A stretch of DNA of 64,000 nucleotides from Pseudomonas putida. Lineage in GTDB: Bacteria > Pseudomonadota > Gammaproteobacteria > Pseudomonadales > Pseudomonadaceae. A program made the position numbers and the translations under genes. The first letter of the stretch is position 1; each line of letters opens with the position of its first letter. The stretch lies in NCBI RefSeq assembly GCF_002906855.1, contig NZ_MINI01000028.1, positions 1,798,001 to 1,862,000 of the forward strand, in the 5' to 3' direction. Shown here piece by piece: positions 1-8,138 of the stretch. The notes beneath the pieces were generated by a model, which saw nothing but the letters and a program-made list of their open reading frames with translations, was not told where the DNA came from and ran no database searches.

Positions 1-349
1 CGTCTTCGAGCTGGTACTGGGCGATGTGGTCGAAGGCCGCCTGCCGAAATTCAGCGAACTCTCCAAGTTCCCGGAAACCCGTCGCGACCTGGCTTTGATC
101 GCAGGACGTGATGTAGCTTCTCAAGACGTGCTTGAAGTAATTCGTGACAATGCAGGCGAATGGCTCACAGACCTCAGGCTGTTTGATGTCTACCAAGGTA
201 AAGGCATTGATCCTGATAGAAAAAGCCTCGCCGTCGGCTTGACCTGGCAGCATCCATCGCGCACTCTTAACGACGATGAGGTGAACACTACCCTGCAAAA
301 CATCCTCACCTCGCTCGAACAAAGGTTGAACACCACGTTAAGGAAATAA
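1..349 (+). CDS. pheT: Phenylalanine-tRNA ligase beta subunit, C-terminal end (partial)
   Basis: This is the 3' end of pheT. The reading frame is open from base 2 and stops at 349, so about 115 codons are present. The fragment carries the anticodon-binding, ferredoxin-fold domain typical of the PheT C-terminus ([17 protein letters not shown], then [17 protein letters not shown]). PheT pairs with PheS to charge tRNA-Phe in the cytoplasm. The stop lies 4 bases before ihfA, the usual pheS-pheT-ihfA operon of gamma-proteobacteria. The start lies outside the window. The identification is secure from motif and gene order. Confidence 0.97.
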
Positions 350-353
350 CGGC

Positions 354-656
354 ATGGGTGCTCTGACGAAAGCTGAGATGGCCGAAAGGCTGTACGAGGA
401 GCTGGGGCTTAACAAGCGTGAGGCCAAGGAGCTGGTCGAGCTGTTTTTTGAAGAAATTCGGCACGCACTTGAAGAGAACGAGCAGGTCAAATTGTCCGGT
501 TTCGGCAACTTCGACCTTCGCGACAAACGCCAGCGGCCGGGCCGCAACCCCAAGACTGGGGAAGAGATCCCGATCACTGCACGGCGCGTCGTCACCTTTC
601 GTCCAGGGCAGAAGTTGAAGGCCCGGGTTGAGGCCTATGCTGGAACCAAGCCATAA
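354..656 (+). CDS. ihfA: Integration host factor alpha subunit
   Basis: A 100-residue protein with the full IHF/HU fold, from [25 protein letters not shown] to an end rich in basic residues. The DNA-minor-groove arm contains the [11 protein letters not shown] stretch, whose proline intercalates when DNA is bent. It forms a heterodimer with IhfB and bends DNA at specific sites, acting in replication, transcription and site-specific recombination. It is the third gene of the pheST-ihfA operon, and its 3' end overlaps the following MerR-type gene by 20 bases, so the two are probably co-transcribed. IHF is also a common accessory factor for tyrosine-recombinase islands such as the one downstream. 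Confidence 0.98.
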
Positions 657-993
657 CGACGAACTGCCCCCCATACCGGGCAAACGCTACTTCACCATCG
701 GTGAAGTGAGCGAGTTGTGTGCCGTGAAGCCACACGTGCTGCGGTATTGGGAGCAGGAGTTTCCTCAGCTCAACCCTGTGAAGCGGCGGGGGAACCGGCG
801 GTATTATCAGCGGCAGGATGTGCTGATGATCCGCCAGATCCGGGCCCTGCTGTATGACCAGGGGTTCACCATTGGCGGGGCGCGGTTGCGGCTCTCCAGT
901 GATGAGGTGAAGGATGAATCGAGCCAGTACAAGCAGCTGATTCGGCAGATGATTGTCGAGTTGGAGGATGTGTTGGTGGTGTTGAAGAAGTGA
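637..993 (+). CDS. MerR-family transcriptional regulator
   Basis: A 118-residue protein starting at ATG 637 ([15 protein letters not shown]); an upstream TTG at 628 would lie deeper in ihfA and is less likely. The N-terminal half is a MerR winged helix-turn-helix (residues about 14-85: [20 protein letters not shown] then [13 protein letters not shown]). A short C-terminal coiled coil follows ([22 protein letters not shown]), presumably for dimerization. There is no metal-binding cysteine pattern, so the inducer cannot be predicted. The gene between ihfA and tRNA-Pro is conserved in Pseudomonas. The start overlaps ihfA by 20 bases, which suggests translational coupling. Confidence 0.92.
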
Positions 994-1110
994 CCTTTGC
1001 GGTTTTTCTGATGAGTGGATTTTTTTTGAGAAAAAGGTTTCATTTATCAGGAGGTTAGGGTACATTCTTCAACGTTCTCGGCAAGATTGAGAACATGCTT
1101 CAAGCCCAGT

Positions 1111-1187
1111 CGGGGCGTAGCGCAGCCCGGTAGCGCACTTGCATGGGGTGCAAGGGGTCGAGTGTTCGAATCACTCCGTCCCGACCA
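1111..1187 (+). tRNA. tRNA-Pro (anticodon GGG)
   Basis: A 77-base tRNA with an encoded CCA end. The acceptor arms are CGGGGCG (1111-1117) and CGTCCCG (1177-1183), with one G-T pair. The anticodon stem CTTGC/GCAAG encloses a seven-base loop containing GGG, which reads CCC proline codons. The T loop GTTCGAATC is canonical. tRNA-Pro genes are common integration targets for genomic islands, and an accessory region with a tyrosine recombinase begins right after it. I found no second copy of the tRNA 3' end that would mark the other island boundary. Confidence 0.97.
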
Positions 1188-1201
1188 TTATTTAAACGAT
1201 T

Positions 1202-1225
1202 AAGCCACCCTCGGGTGGCTTTTTT
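1202..1225 (+). terminator. Rho-independent terminator of tRNA-Pro
   Basis: An eight-base-pair stem AAGCCACC/GGTGGCTT with a four-base loop is followed by a run of T. It sits 15 bases after the CCA end of the tRNA. Confidence 0.9.
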
Positions 1226-1226
1226 G

Positions 1227-1892
1227 TTTGTGCGATGGAAAATGCGGGTCGGTAAGAGTGCTTAAGACATTTTCGCTCATCATCGGGATACTCAGTGCTT
1301 ATCCCTAGCCTGCAGTCTAAAGTCGACTAGGAATGTAGCTCTGTGGGCCTCTGTCGCGAGCCGGGGTAATTTGAATTGGTTGGCTAAGCCTCTCTTTTGG
1401 CTGAAAAAGTATTGTTCAAAGAGTAGTTCTGGAATACCAATTGGAATGCCGAAAGCCAGATTTCACGAGGTGCGGGCTCATATAAGGCTGTGATGGTTAG
1501 AGTTCACTCTGAAGCTTTGAGTCTCAAATGCTGTACCACAAGGAGCTGACGGCCAGGATCAGAGAAAATGCTGCCTAGTGCTGAGTGCTGGTAAAGACTC
1601 AGTCACACACTGCGAAACTCGCATGAGCTGCCTCGACCTCAGCGAACCTATTCCTGCCGGACGGCATAACCCTCCTGCAATAGACACGTTCTGTGAGAAT
1701 CGAGTAGAGTCGCAGGCGAATTTGCTCCCGCGTTCGGTCGAGCAACACTGGCAGCTCATCTGCACGCTGAAAGCCTCAGCCTAGACATGGATAGCCAAAG
1801 GAACAAGGAATGTTATACACCACGCCCGCCTAGAAAGTTATGTACCAATTGGTGTTTATTAATAGTTACCTATTCATTGCAGGTAAGGAGCA
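1227..1892. other. Intergenic region at the tRNA-proximal edge of the island; no convincing gene
   Basis: About 660 bases separate the tRNA terminator from the first cassette-like gene. Short ORFs of 68 codons exist on both strands near 1559-1784 but overlap each other, lack family resemblance and have no good ribosome binding site. The sequence becomes AT-richer toward 1850. This is where an attachment-site junction would be expected, but no tRNA repeat is visible. Confidence 0.6.
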
Positions 1893-2477
1893 TTGATGGA
1901 TATCTTATGGTGGGAGAAGACAGTTGAGTACTTTTTCGTTCAAAAGTATGTGGATCTCAACATGTTTATTGCGCCATTGGACGGGGATCACGAAAAAGCT
2001 GGTGATGCTATCTTCTCTAACGTAAATAAATGGGTGTTGATAGAGTTTAAGCGTGACAAAAGCGCAATAGCTGATGAAATCGGTAAATTTACAAATTACG
2101 AGTCAGCTAAGAGTGCGTTGGAGTCAATTGGAAGTCATCATTTAATAATTTATGGTGTTGCCGAAAACGATGATTTCCTTTTGAGGTGTAGACAGTATTT
2201 TTCTGGAAAGGACTTAGCGATTGAGCAAGCTCTTGTTTCAGGAGCAACAAAAGATAGCTTTATTAACTATCTTAGAAGATTTGTGGAGTTTAAAAAGACG
2301 TCAAAAGCTGGTGCGAGTGGCTATTCGTTCGTTGCTGGTGTCAGTCATGATGGGACTGTAACAAAATGCATGAAGGTATCCGAGTTTGCGGAGGCCTTGC
2401 ACCTTGAAAATGCTTTACAGCAGAAACTTCAACAAAAGCAGGAGCAAAGCTATTCAGGCCCTAGCATGGGCATGTGA
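1893..2477 (+). CDS. Cassette-type protein with PD-(D/E)XK-like core
   Basis: A 194-residue protein of no recognised family. The central stretch DGDHEKAGDAIFSNVNKW followed by VLIEFKRDKS has the shape of a PD-(D/E)XK nuclease core: an acidic residue before a turn, then a beta strand ending in E-F-K. I infer a nuclease-like fold; catalysis is not shown. The C-terminus is Gln-rich (LQQKLQQKQEQ). The gene is markedly AT-richer than the surrounding chromosome, a sign of transfer. It has an AGGTAAGGAG-type ribosome binding site just before the start. A hairpin resembling a degraded attC site follows it, which fits a gene-cassette origin. The start could also be the ATG at 1896. Confidence 0.6.
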   Translation: MMDILWWEKTVEYFFVQKYVDLNMFIAPLDGDHEKAGDAIFSNVNKWVLIEFKRDKSAIADEIGKFTNYESAKSALESIGSHHLIIYGVAENDDFLLRCRQYFSGKDLAIEQALVSGATKDSFINYLRRFVEFKKTSKAGASGYSFVAGVSHDGTVTKCMKVSEFAEALHLENALQQKLQQKQEQSYSGPSMGM

Positions 2478-2480
2478 AAT

Positions 2481-2532
2481 AGCTAACAAGTTGCTGCGCG
2501 CGAAAAATTACTCGTTACGCTCATAATTTTCG
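2481..2532 (+). repeat. Possible degraded attC site
   Basis: Eight bases after the preceding stop codon there is an AGCTAAC-AAG element like an attC outer box. A hairpin follows, CGAAAAATTA (2501-2510) against TAATTTTCG (2524-2532), with one extrahelical A, as in attC folds. The matching GTTRRRY box is not recognisable downstream, so this one is doubtful alone. It gains weight from the better sites after the next three genes. Confidence 0.35.
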
Positions 2533-2576
2533 GTGAGTAAAGCCCTATACTAATCAAACGGACTCGGTGAGATGGC

Positions 2577-2873
2577 ATGACTATATACGTTGCAATTATG
2601 TTAATCTTGTCAATCGCTAGCGGATTTATTTCTGCGGGAAGTTGGTTGTACGCAAGCATTGTGAAAGTCGGCCATGAAAAAGAGATGGAGCGCCGTCGGA
2701 AAAAAGCTGAAAGGAAAGGCGAGAAACCAAATTATGCCTCCGTAAGCTTGGATGGGTGGGATATGTCTGCAACTTTTTCTGCACAATCTCGATGGAATTC
2801 GATCGGCGCTATATTTGCTGCTATTTCAATATTTCTACAAGCACTTATTCAGCTCCTTGATTTCGTATCATAA
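2577..2873 (+). CDS. Small membrane protein, unknown function
   Basis: A 98-residue protein with two predicted transmembrane segments, at about residues 3-26 (IYVAIMLILSIASGFISAGS) and near residues 78-95 (IGAIFAAISIFLQALIQLL). They flank a charged cytoplasmic loop (EKEMERRRKKAERKGEKP). No family is recognised. The AT-rich composition and the following attC-like site suggest it travels as a gene cassette. It has the same orientation as the genes before and after it. Confidence 0.6.
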   Translation: MTIYVAIMLILSIASGFISAGSWLYASIVKVGHEKEMERRRKKAERKGEKPNYASVSLDGWDMSATFSAQSRWNSIGAIFAAISIFLQALIQLLDFVS

Positions 2874-2876
2874 TTG

Positions 2877-2938
2877 GCTCAAATCGTCGCTTCGCTCACT
2901 GGGATGGACTAAACCCGTCCCTTAACCAAACGTTAGGC
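2877..2938 (+). repeat. attC-like recombination site
   Basis: The element starts at GCTCAAA and ends in the canonical GTTAGGC box (2932-2938). An imperfect hairpin, GGGATGG against CCGTCCC, lies between them. Its position is right after the stop of the cassette gene, and its length of 62 bases fits an attC. The left outer box is weak (AAA instead of AAC). Confidence 0.55.
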
Positions 2939-2947
2939 CTCCTTTAC

Positions 2948-3586
2948 ATGACCGCACTCGTATTCGCACTTCAACCCGATCAAGTTTGCGTCGCAATGGG
3001 CACTTTGGTGGTCGGAGCTGATGACCGCATGCCGCTGGCCTTCCAACGTAAGTTCCTGTCCGTTCCAGACTCTGATCTGTTGGTCGCAGGAACCGGCCAC
3101 GCCGGGTTCGTAACTGGCTGGTTTGGTTACCTGCAAGCCCTGACGTGTTTAGGAGATGTTGATAACGTCGGATCCATCGCCCCAAGTGTGCTCAAAGCAT
3201 CAGCAGATGCAGCTGGCGGGCTCGGCTCCATTACCACAACGATCTATCACTTTGGCTACTCACGAGCAGAGGGGCAGTACGTTGGATATGCCTACAGATC
3301 AATCGCCAACTTCCAACCGGAGCGTCTTCCTTACGCGCTTGGATTAAAGCCGCAGGTTCCGGTCTTGACCACTGACAATATCCAATTTCCGGATTTCATG
3401 ATCGATATTGTCGTGCGCCAACAGCAACACGATCGATCCCAACCACTCCAGCATCAATTAGGCATCGGAGGGGAGATTGATTTTGTCGTTCTTTCAGGCC
3501 GAACCACGCGCGTCGAGACCGTGCACCGCTTCATCACCTACGAGAGCGAAAAGCAGCACATCGAGGGTCCCGAGGCGAAGGCGTAA
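2948..3586 (+). CDS. Cassette-type protein, unknown function
   Basis: A 212-residue soluble protein. The N-terminal part (VCVAMGTLVVGADDRMPLAF, then KFLSVPDSDLLVAGTGHAG) loosely resembles the self-compartmentalising Ntn-hydrolase (proteasome beta-like) strand pattern. No N-terminal nucleophile is evident, and I do not assign that function. The start ATG at 2948 lies 10 bases after the preceding attC box, typical of compact cassettes. The stop codon is embedded in the next attC (GCGTAAC), another cassette hallmark. Its GC content is higher than that of its neighbours, so the cassettes have different sources. Confidence 0.6.
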   Translation: MTALVFALQPDQVCVAMGTLVVGADDRMPLAFQRKFLSVPDSDLLVAGTGHAGFVTGWFGYLQALTCLGDVDNVGSIAPSVLKASADAAGGLGSITTTIYHFGYSRAEGQYVGYAYRSIANFQPERLPYALGLKPQVPVLTTDNIQFPDFMIDIVVRQQQHDRSQPLQHQLGIGGEIDFVVLSGRTTRVETVHRFITYESEKQHIEGPEAKA

Positions 3587-3640
3587 CAATTCATTCAAGC
3601 CGACGCCACTTCGTGGCGCGGCTTAATTCTGTCGTTGGCA
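3581..3640 (+). repeat. attC recombination site
   Basis: This is the clearest attC of the window at 60 bases. The outer boxes are GCGTAAC (3581-3587) and GTTGGCA (3634-3640). Between them lies a long hairpin: AAGCCG then an extrahelical A, CGCCAC, a TTC loop, GTGGCG, CGGCTT. The AATTC..TCAAGCCG and CGGCTTAATTC arms are characteristic of many proteobacterial cassette attC sites. The stop codon of the preceding gene sits in the left box. Confidence 0.75.
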
Positions 3641-3656
3641 TATTAGAGATCCGAAC

Positions 3657-4037
3657 ATGGTTATCGAAGCATTATCTGCCATTATTGATGCCGCTAGATT
3701 CTGGAAGGAAAAAAATAATGAGACATCTGAAGAGCTCAGAAACAAGCGTGAGGCTCTACAACTGGTAATGGATGCCGTAATCGCAACAAAGGCCTATTTA
3801 TACGATCTAGAGCAAGGAGTCGAGCCATCTCGCGACCAGGAAAGAGAGCTAGCGCGGAAATGGAACCATGCATCAATGGCTATCAGCGAATATGATTATC
3901 AGCTTTATAGTTCAGCTCGACTAAAGGCTCTAGGCTGGGCAGACCCCCGCGAATGTAAAAGAGCAGAGCTACGCCCTTGGGTCATAAAACTCGATGTAAT
4001 TATCGATCAATGCCAATACATTCTCAGCAAAAGTTAA
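3657..4037 (+). CDS. Cassette-type helical protein, unknown function
   Basis: A 126-residue, mostly alpha-helical, charged protein with no family I recognise. It runs from MVIEALSAIIDAARFWKEKN, through a helix-rich middle (SEELRNKREALQLVMDAVIA), to the C-terminal LDVIIDQCQYILSKS. The start ATG is 17 bases after the attC box of the preceding cassette, and an attC-like site follows the stop. Composition is AT-rich relative to core genes. It may be a small cytoplasmic regulator or part of a defence or toxin-antitoxin cassette, but nothing in the sequence decides this. Confidence 0.6.
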   Translation: MVIEALSAIIDAARFWKEKNNETSEELRNKREALQLVMDAVIATKAYLYDLEQGVEPSRDQERELARKWNHASMAISEYDYQLYSSARLKALGWADPRECKRAELRPWVIKLDVIIDQCQYILSKS

Positions 4038-4043
4038 TAATGT

Positions 4044-4120
4044 GCTCAACTATCGCTCACTCCGTTCGTTGGAGAGCCAAAAGCTACGCTTTTGCCTGCT
4101 CGTTGGATTAATCGTTAGGC
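4044..4120 (+). repeat. attC-like recombination site
   Basis: The left box is GCTCAAC (4044-4050) and the right box is the canonical GTTAGGC (4114-4120). An internal perfect hairpin CAAAAGC-TAC-GCTTTTG and a smaller CTCC/GGAG hairpin lie between. At 77 bases it is within the attC size range. It follows the stop of the preceding cassette gene. After it, about 150 bases of AT-rich sequence, perhaps a fourth cassette, run into an IS end. Confidence 0.6.
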
Positions 4121-4275
4121 CCAATTGAATTAGGGGGCAACATAGAGCCAGAAGGACTCGATAATACCAAGGTAAAAAAGATTTTATTGAGGCAGCCCTT
4201 GCCACATTAGTGGGCGTAGTCCTATCTCTATTAAAATTGAAGAGCACGTTATCAATCAAGGCTCGCTGGATATAC

Positions 4276-4640
4276 CTAGGCTCTGTACGAAAAGAGATGT
4301 TGCAAACACTGCATGGAACAAGCTAGTGCGACCATTGCTGCATGACTTTTCGCAAGCTTGTCGAAGCGTGTCACGATGCGGCGGTTCTCTTCCAGCCAGC
4401 CAAACATGCGCTCGATAATGTTGCGCTGTCGGTACTTCGGCCGGTCAAACAGTCTGGGTAAGCCAGGCTTGGGTTTGCGCTTCATTGAGCGCAACGGGAT
4501 CACGGGTTGCATTCGGTACTGGTCTCAGTAGCGGTGTAGCGCTTCGACGTCGTAGCACCTGTCGGCGAGAAACCATTTGCAGCGCTTGCGCGGGCGGCCA
4601 CCTTGGCTCGATGGAATGCTGACTTCGTCCAGCAGTGGTT
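4276..4640 (-). pseudogene. IS5-family transposase, C-terminal remnant with nonsense codon
   Basis: The minus strand encodes the DDE transposase C-terminus: KWFLADRCYDVEALHRY, an in-frame TGA at 4525-4527, then DQYRMQPVIP and later RNIIERMFGWLEENRRIVTR, the Y-(2)-R-(3)-E signature region of IS5-like enzymes. The frame upstream is lost at about 4640, so the 5' two-thirds of the element is missing. GGCTCTGTACGAAAAG near 4270-4285 looks like the IS terminal repeat. The insertion cut the end of the cassette run, and the element is immobile. Confidence 0.85.
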
Positions 4641-4721
4641 AAGATCATGTGAGGAATAGTATGCGTGCTATCATATCGCCACCCATTCCCCAGAAGTCTT
4701 TTCTGCCTCCAGGTAATCACC

Positions 4722-7661
4722 ATGGACGATGTAGTCAAAACGCATTTGGATGTGTACCAAAGCTGGCAAAGCCATCACTTCAATTTCAGTCTCGACGATC
4801 CAAAGACCAATGCACCTGGGCTGCGCAAGCCTCAACTGGCTGCGCTTTATGCCACCCTGGGGCACCTGGTGGTTGATCCTTCTTCGACCGCCACAGTCGT
4901 CATGCCGACCGGTACAGGGAAGACTGACACCATGCTCGCGCTGATCATCGCTGCGAGGATGGCAAGAACCTTGATCCTGGTTCCCTCGGACGCCCTCAGA
5001 ACGCAGTTGGTGGGTAAGTGCACGGAGATGAAGACGCTCCGCACCGTGGGGGCGGTATCGGACACGGCGCGCAATCCTATTGTGGCGTCCATCGATTCGA
5101 AGTTTTCAGAGGAGCAGGTTGCTGATTTGGCTAGCGCCAACATTATTGTGGCTACTCCCCAGGCGCTGCTGCTATTCGAAGACGCCGCCTTGGGCGCGCT
5201 GGTTAATATGTGCAGCCACCTGATGATCGACGAGGCTCATCACGTCGCCGCGGCCAGCTGGAATCGAATCAAAACCGCCTTCATCGGCAAACCGTGTATT
5301 CAGTTCACAGCGACGCCATTCAGGGAAGATGGTCTGGCCCTGGCCGGTAAGATCATTTACAACTACCCGCTCCGGGATGCGCAGCTTGACGGCTATTTCA
5401 AAGGTATCGAGTTCCATCCGGTACGAGAATACAACCTCAAGCTGTCCGACCAGGCCATCGCAGACAAGGCTGTTGAGCTGCTCAGGGCTGACCTCAAGGC
5501 CGGGTATAACCATCTGATGATGGTGCGGGCCAGGTCACACAAGCGGGCATCAGATCTGTTTGAGATTTACAAGCAGCATCCCGACCTCACGCCGGTACTG
5601 ATTCACAGCAATGTACCGAATCAGGCGAGGGTGATGGCTGAGATTATCAAGAAGAAGCACCGGATCATCGTCTGCGTTGACATGCTTGGCGAGGGCTTCG
5701 ACCTACCTGAGCTCAAAATTGCTGCCATTCATGACCAACACCAAAGTCCTGCCGTGACGCTCCAGTTCATCGGCCGGCTGACACGTGTGGACGCGGCCCT
5801 TGGTGATGCCAAGTTCGTGGCGAACATCGCTAATCAGAAGACCGACCACCAGATGGCTGACCTCTATAAGGAGAGTGCTGACTGGGGGGCAGTCATTCGC
5901 AATGTGAGTGAGAAAAAGGTCAGCCGGGAAATTCAGAAGGCGAATTTCACCGAGCAATTCGCTGACGGTGACGATGCCAAGGTAATCTTTGGGCTCAACC
6001 CGAACCCCAAAATTAGCGCCGTGGCGTATCACCTCTCTGTCAAAGACTGGACACCGCAGCGGGCGCAGAGCCTGGATGGCCGGAAGGAGACACTGCAGTA
6101 CTTTTCGATCAATGATCAGGCCGATACCGTCATTGCCGTGACTCGGCGAGAGACGCTGGTTGGATGGGCTCAGACCGAAGAAATCGTCGATACCAACTGG
6201 AATCTTTACATCGCGTTCTATGACAAAGCGCAGAAAACCCTCTTCATTCACACCTCGGGTGACGACACTCAGGCAACTCGCTTCCTGAACCTGGTGGCCA
6301 AAGACTCCCGTCGCATCAATGGTGAGCCGGCGTTCCGGACGCTCCACGACATCAAGCTGATGAAGCTTCAGAACGTTGGCCTGTCCCGCGCCCGGAAAGA
6401 CCTGCGGTTTACGATGCATGTGGGGCGAGACATCAACCAGGTGATCAGCGATATCGAGAAAGGCAATGCGACAAAGTCGAACATCTTCGCCACTGGTTTT
6501 GAGGATGGAGAACGAACCACCGTAGGCTGCTCGCACAAGGGCAAGATCTGGGAGATGAACTCCTCTCCGATAAACTATTGGGTCGAGTGGTGCAAGCGGA
6601 TGGCGGTCAAACTCAACGACAACACCATTGACCCTGGTGACGTCCTCAAAAATGTCATGCGTGCCGACCAAATCAAGGACAAATGGCCAGAGGGGCTGTT
6701 CTACGCCGACTGGCCTGTGTCGATCGCGATCGAAAACGAGCAAAGGATCTCACTGTATTTTCAGGGAGAGACTTTCAACCTGCTCGATGTCGAGCTTGGT
6801 AAGCCTGAGTACATTGATGCACGGACACTGGAGATCCCCGTCATTGTTGTGGGTAACGAGGGCGAGGAGCGCCGGCTGACCACCATCGCCATCAAATTGT
6901 TGGAGGATGGGTACAAGACCTCTTGCCCAGGTGTGAAGATCCTTTACCCCCACGAAATGCCACTGGATTCTTATCTGGATGGAGAGCCGCTGGTACTTCT
7001 CAAGGTCGACGGATCCATGGTGCAGGGGAACTACCGTCAATACTCGCTCAACAGCATGGATGTAAAACTGCCAGCCGGTTTGCTCGAAGCCTGGGATTGG
7101 GGAACAACGAAAATCCATCAGGAGTCCATGCGTGCGGAGCGACGCAAGGATTCAGTACAAGGGTTCACTTTCGACAAAATCGCTGACGATTACTCAATCG
7201 TGTTCAACGATGACGGCAAAGGCGAAATCGCTGACCTGGTGGCAATTCGGGAAAACCAGGATGCCATCTACGTCGACCTGTACCACTGCAAATTCTGTCC
7301 TATGACGGATGGCGTGGCTGTACCTGGGGCGCGCGTCGCCGATGTCTATGAAGTATGCGGTCAGGCATCCAGGTCGGTGAAATGGCTTTACACCGGCGAT
7401 AAGTTCTTCAACCGGCTAATGGATCGCTACCAGCAAGGACTGCTGAAGGACTTCGACAGAATCCTGAAAGGCACGCCTCAGCAGCTGGAGATCCTGCGCA
7501 ACAAATGCCACGACCATGAGCTGATCTTCAAGTTTGTGATCGTGCAGCCTGCGATATCAGCGAATAAGGTATCGAAGGAGCAACTGGCCGTCTTGGGAAC
7601 GAGCTACTCATACATCAAGAGCATCTCGGGCTCGGACATCAAGGTCATTGTTAGCCCTTGA
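4722..7661 (+). CDS. Large SF2 DEAH-box helicase
   Basis: A protein of about 979 residues starting at ATG 4722; an upstream in-frame codon at 4665 is less likely. It has Walker A PTGTGKT (residues 62-68), Walker B DEAH (about 170-173), motif III FTATPFREDG, and a helicase C domain with VCVDMLGEGFDLPELK and QFIGRLTRVD. This is the ResIII-like SF2 architecture found in restriction and defence helicases. The C-terminal half, about 550 residues, matches no domain I recognise and may read or cut DNA. It is alone on its strand and convergent with a PD-(D/E)XK-like gene at 8124-10031. Both sit between a broken IS and the island integrase, so a defence role is inferred only. Confidence 0.8.
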   Translation: MDDVVKTHLDVYQSWQSHHFNFSLDDPKTNAPGLRKPQLAALYATLGHLVVDPSSTATVVMPTGTGKTDTMLALIIAARMARTLILVPSDALRTQLVGKCTEMKTLRTVGAVSDTARNPIVASIDSKFSEEQVADLASANIIVATPQALLLFEDAALGALVNMCSHLMIDEAHHVAAASWNRIKTAFIGKPCIQFTATPFREDGLALAGKIIYNYPLRDAQLDGYFKGIEFHPVREYNLKLSDQAIADKAVELLRADLKAGYNHLMMVRARSHKRASDLFEIYKQHPDLTPVLIHSNVPNQARVMAEIIKKKHRIIVCVDMLGEGFDLPELKIAAIHDQHQSPAVTLQFIGRLTRVDAALGDAKFVANIANQKTDHQMADLYKESADWGAVIRNVSEKKVSREIQKANFTEQFADGDDAKVIFGLNPNPKISAVAYHLSVKDWTPQRAQSLDGRKETLQYFSINDQADTVIAVTRRETLVGWAQTEEIVDTNWNLYIAFYDKAQKTLFIHTSGDDTQATRFLNLVAKDSRRINGEPAFRTLHDIKLMKLQNVGLSRARKDLRFTMHVGRDINQVISDIEKGNATKSNIFATGFEDGERTTVGCSHKGKIWEMNSSPINYWVEWCKRMAVKLNDNTIDPGDVLKNVMRADQIKDKWPEGLFYADWPVSIAIENEQRISLYFQGETFNLLDVELGKPEYIDARTLEIPVIVVGNEGEERRLTTIAIKLLEDGYKTSCPGVKILYPHEMPLDSYLDGEPLVLLKVDGSMVQGNYRQYSLNSMDVKLPAGLLEAWDWGTTKIHQESMRAERRKDSVQGFTFDKIADDYSIVFNDDGKGEIADLVAIRENQDAIYVDLYHCKFCPMTDGVAVPGARVADVYEVCGQASRSVKWLYTGDKFFNRLMDRYQQGLLKDFDRILKGTPQQLEILRNKCHDHELIFKFVIVQPAISANKVSKEQLAVLGTSYSYIKSISGSDIKVIVSP

Positions 7662-7672
7662 TTGACTTGCAC

Positions 7673-7698
7673 CAGCGGAATTGCAGCTGATTCCGCTG
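7673..7698 (+). other. Hairpin after the helicase stop codon
   Basis: A perfect nine-base-pair stem, CAGCGGAAT against ATTCCGCTG, with an eight-base loop lies 11 bases after the stop. There is no T-tract, so it may be a processing or stabilising hairpin rather than a classical terminator. Confidence 0.5.
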
Positions 7699-7757
7699 AT
7701 GTCATGCTTTGATCCGCACCTCCTAGGCTCCCTTTGGTAATGGTCTATAAGTAGGGG

Positions 7758-7955
7758 TCAAAAGTTTTTGCGAAGATTGCCTTTGGCGATTTGCTCCAAG
7801 ATCTGCATGTAGCGCTCAGATGTTACTTTAGAGATTTCCAAGGCGTTGGTGAAAATGGGTGGGAAATCTTTGCCGGGAACCTCGTGTTTTGCGGAAACCT
7901 GCGTGGTCAGTGCGTTGTAGAGACTGATCAATGGTAAGCGATCCATGAACCCCAC
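7758..7955 (-). CDS. Possible small protein or gene remnant
   Basis: A 65-codon ORF whose product has a believable helical composition (DRLPLISLYNALTTQ, then ERYMQILEQIAKGNL). Its start lies inside one arm of a 22-base inverted repeat and no strong ribosome binding site is seen. It could be a true small gene, the tail of a larger gene cut by the 7934-8138 element, or chance. No family is recognised. Confidence 0.3.
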   Translation of the reverse strand: MGFMDRLPLISLYNALTTQVSAKHEVPGKDFPPIFTNALEISKVTSERYMQILEQIAKGNLRKNF

Positions 7956-8138
7956 CTACCGCAAGGTGAGGCCATCGTTTACCGTGGCATTTCCGGTGAA
8001 CAGTTCCACGGCAACAGCGCTTCATAATCTGCCACGGCGTCGGGACGCATCATGGCGTGCGGGCTCCAGAATGAAATCGGGAGCACAGCATCGGCAATCA
8101 GCTGAGCGCTTTGAATGTGGGGTTCATGGAGCGCTTAC
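7934..8138. repeat. Segment bounded by 22-base inverted repeats
   Basis: The left arm at 7934-7955 and the right arm at 8117-8138 are reverse complements at 21 of 22 positions (GTGGGGTTCATGGA then G or T, then CGCTTAC). The 161 bases between hold no gene. The right arm overlaps the 3' end of the 635-residue gene, and the left arm holds the start of the small ORF at 7758-7955. The element is small enough for a miniature inverted-repeat element, but clear target duplications are not seen. Confidence 0.5.

Noticed and set aside
2948..3586. Assignment of the cassette gene product as a proteasome-like Ntn hydrolase
   Set aside because: The strand pattern is loosely similar, but no N-terminal nucleophile or full motif set is visible.
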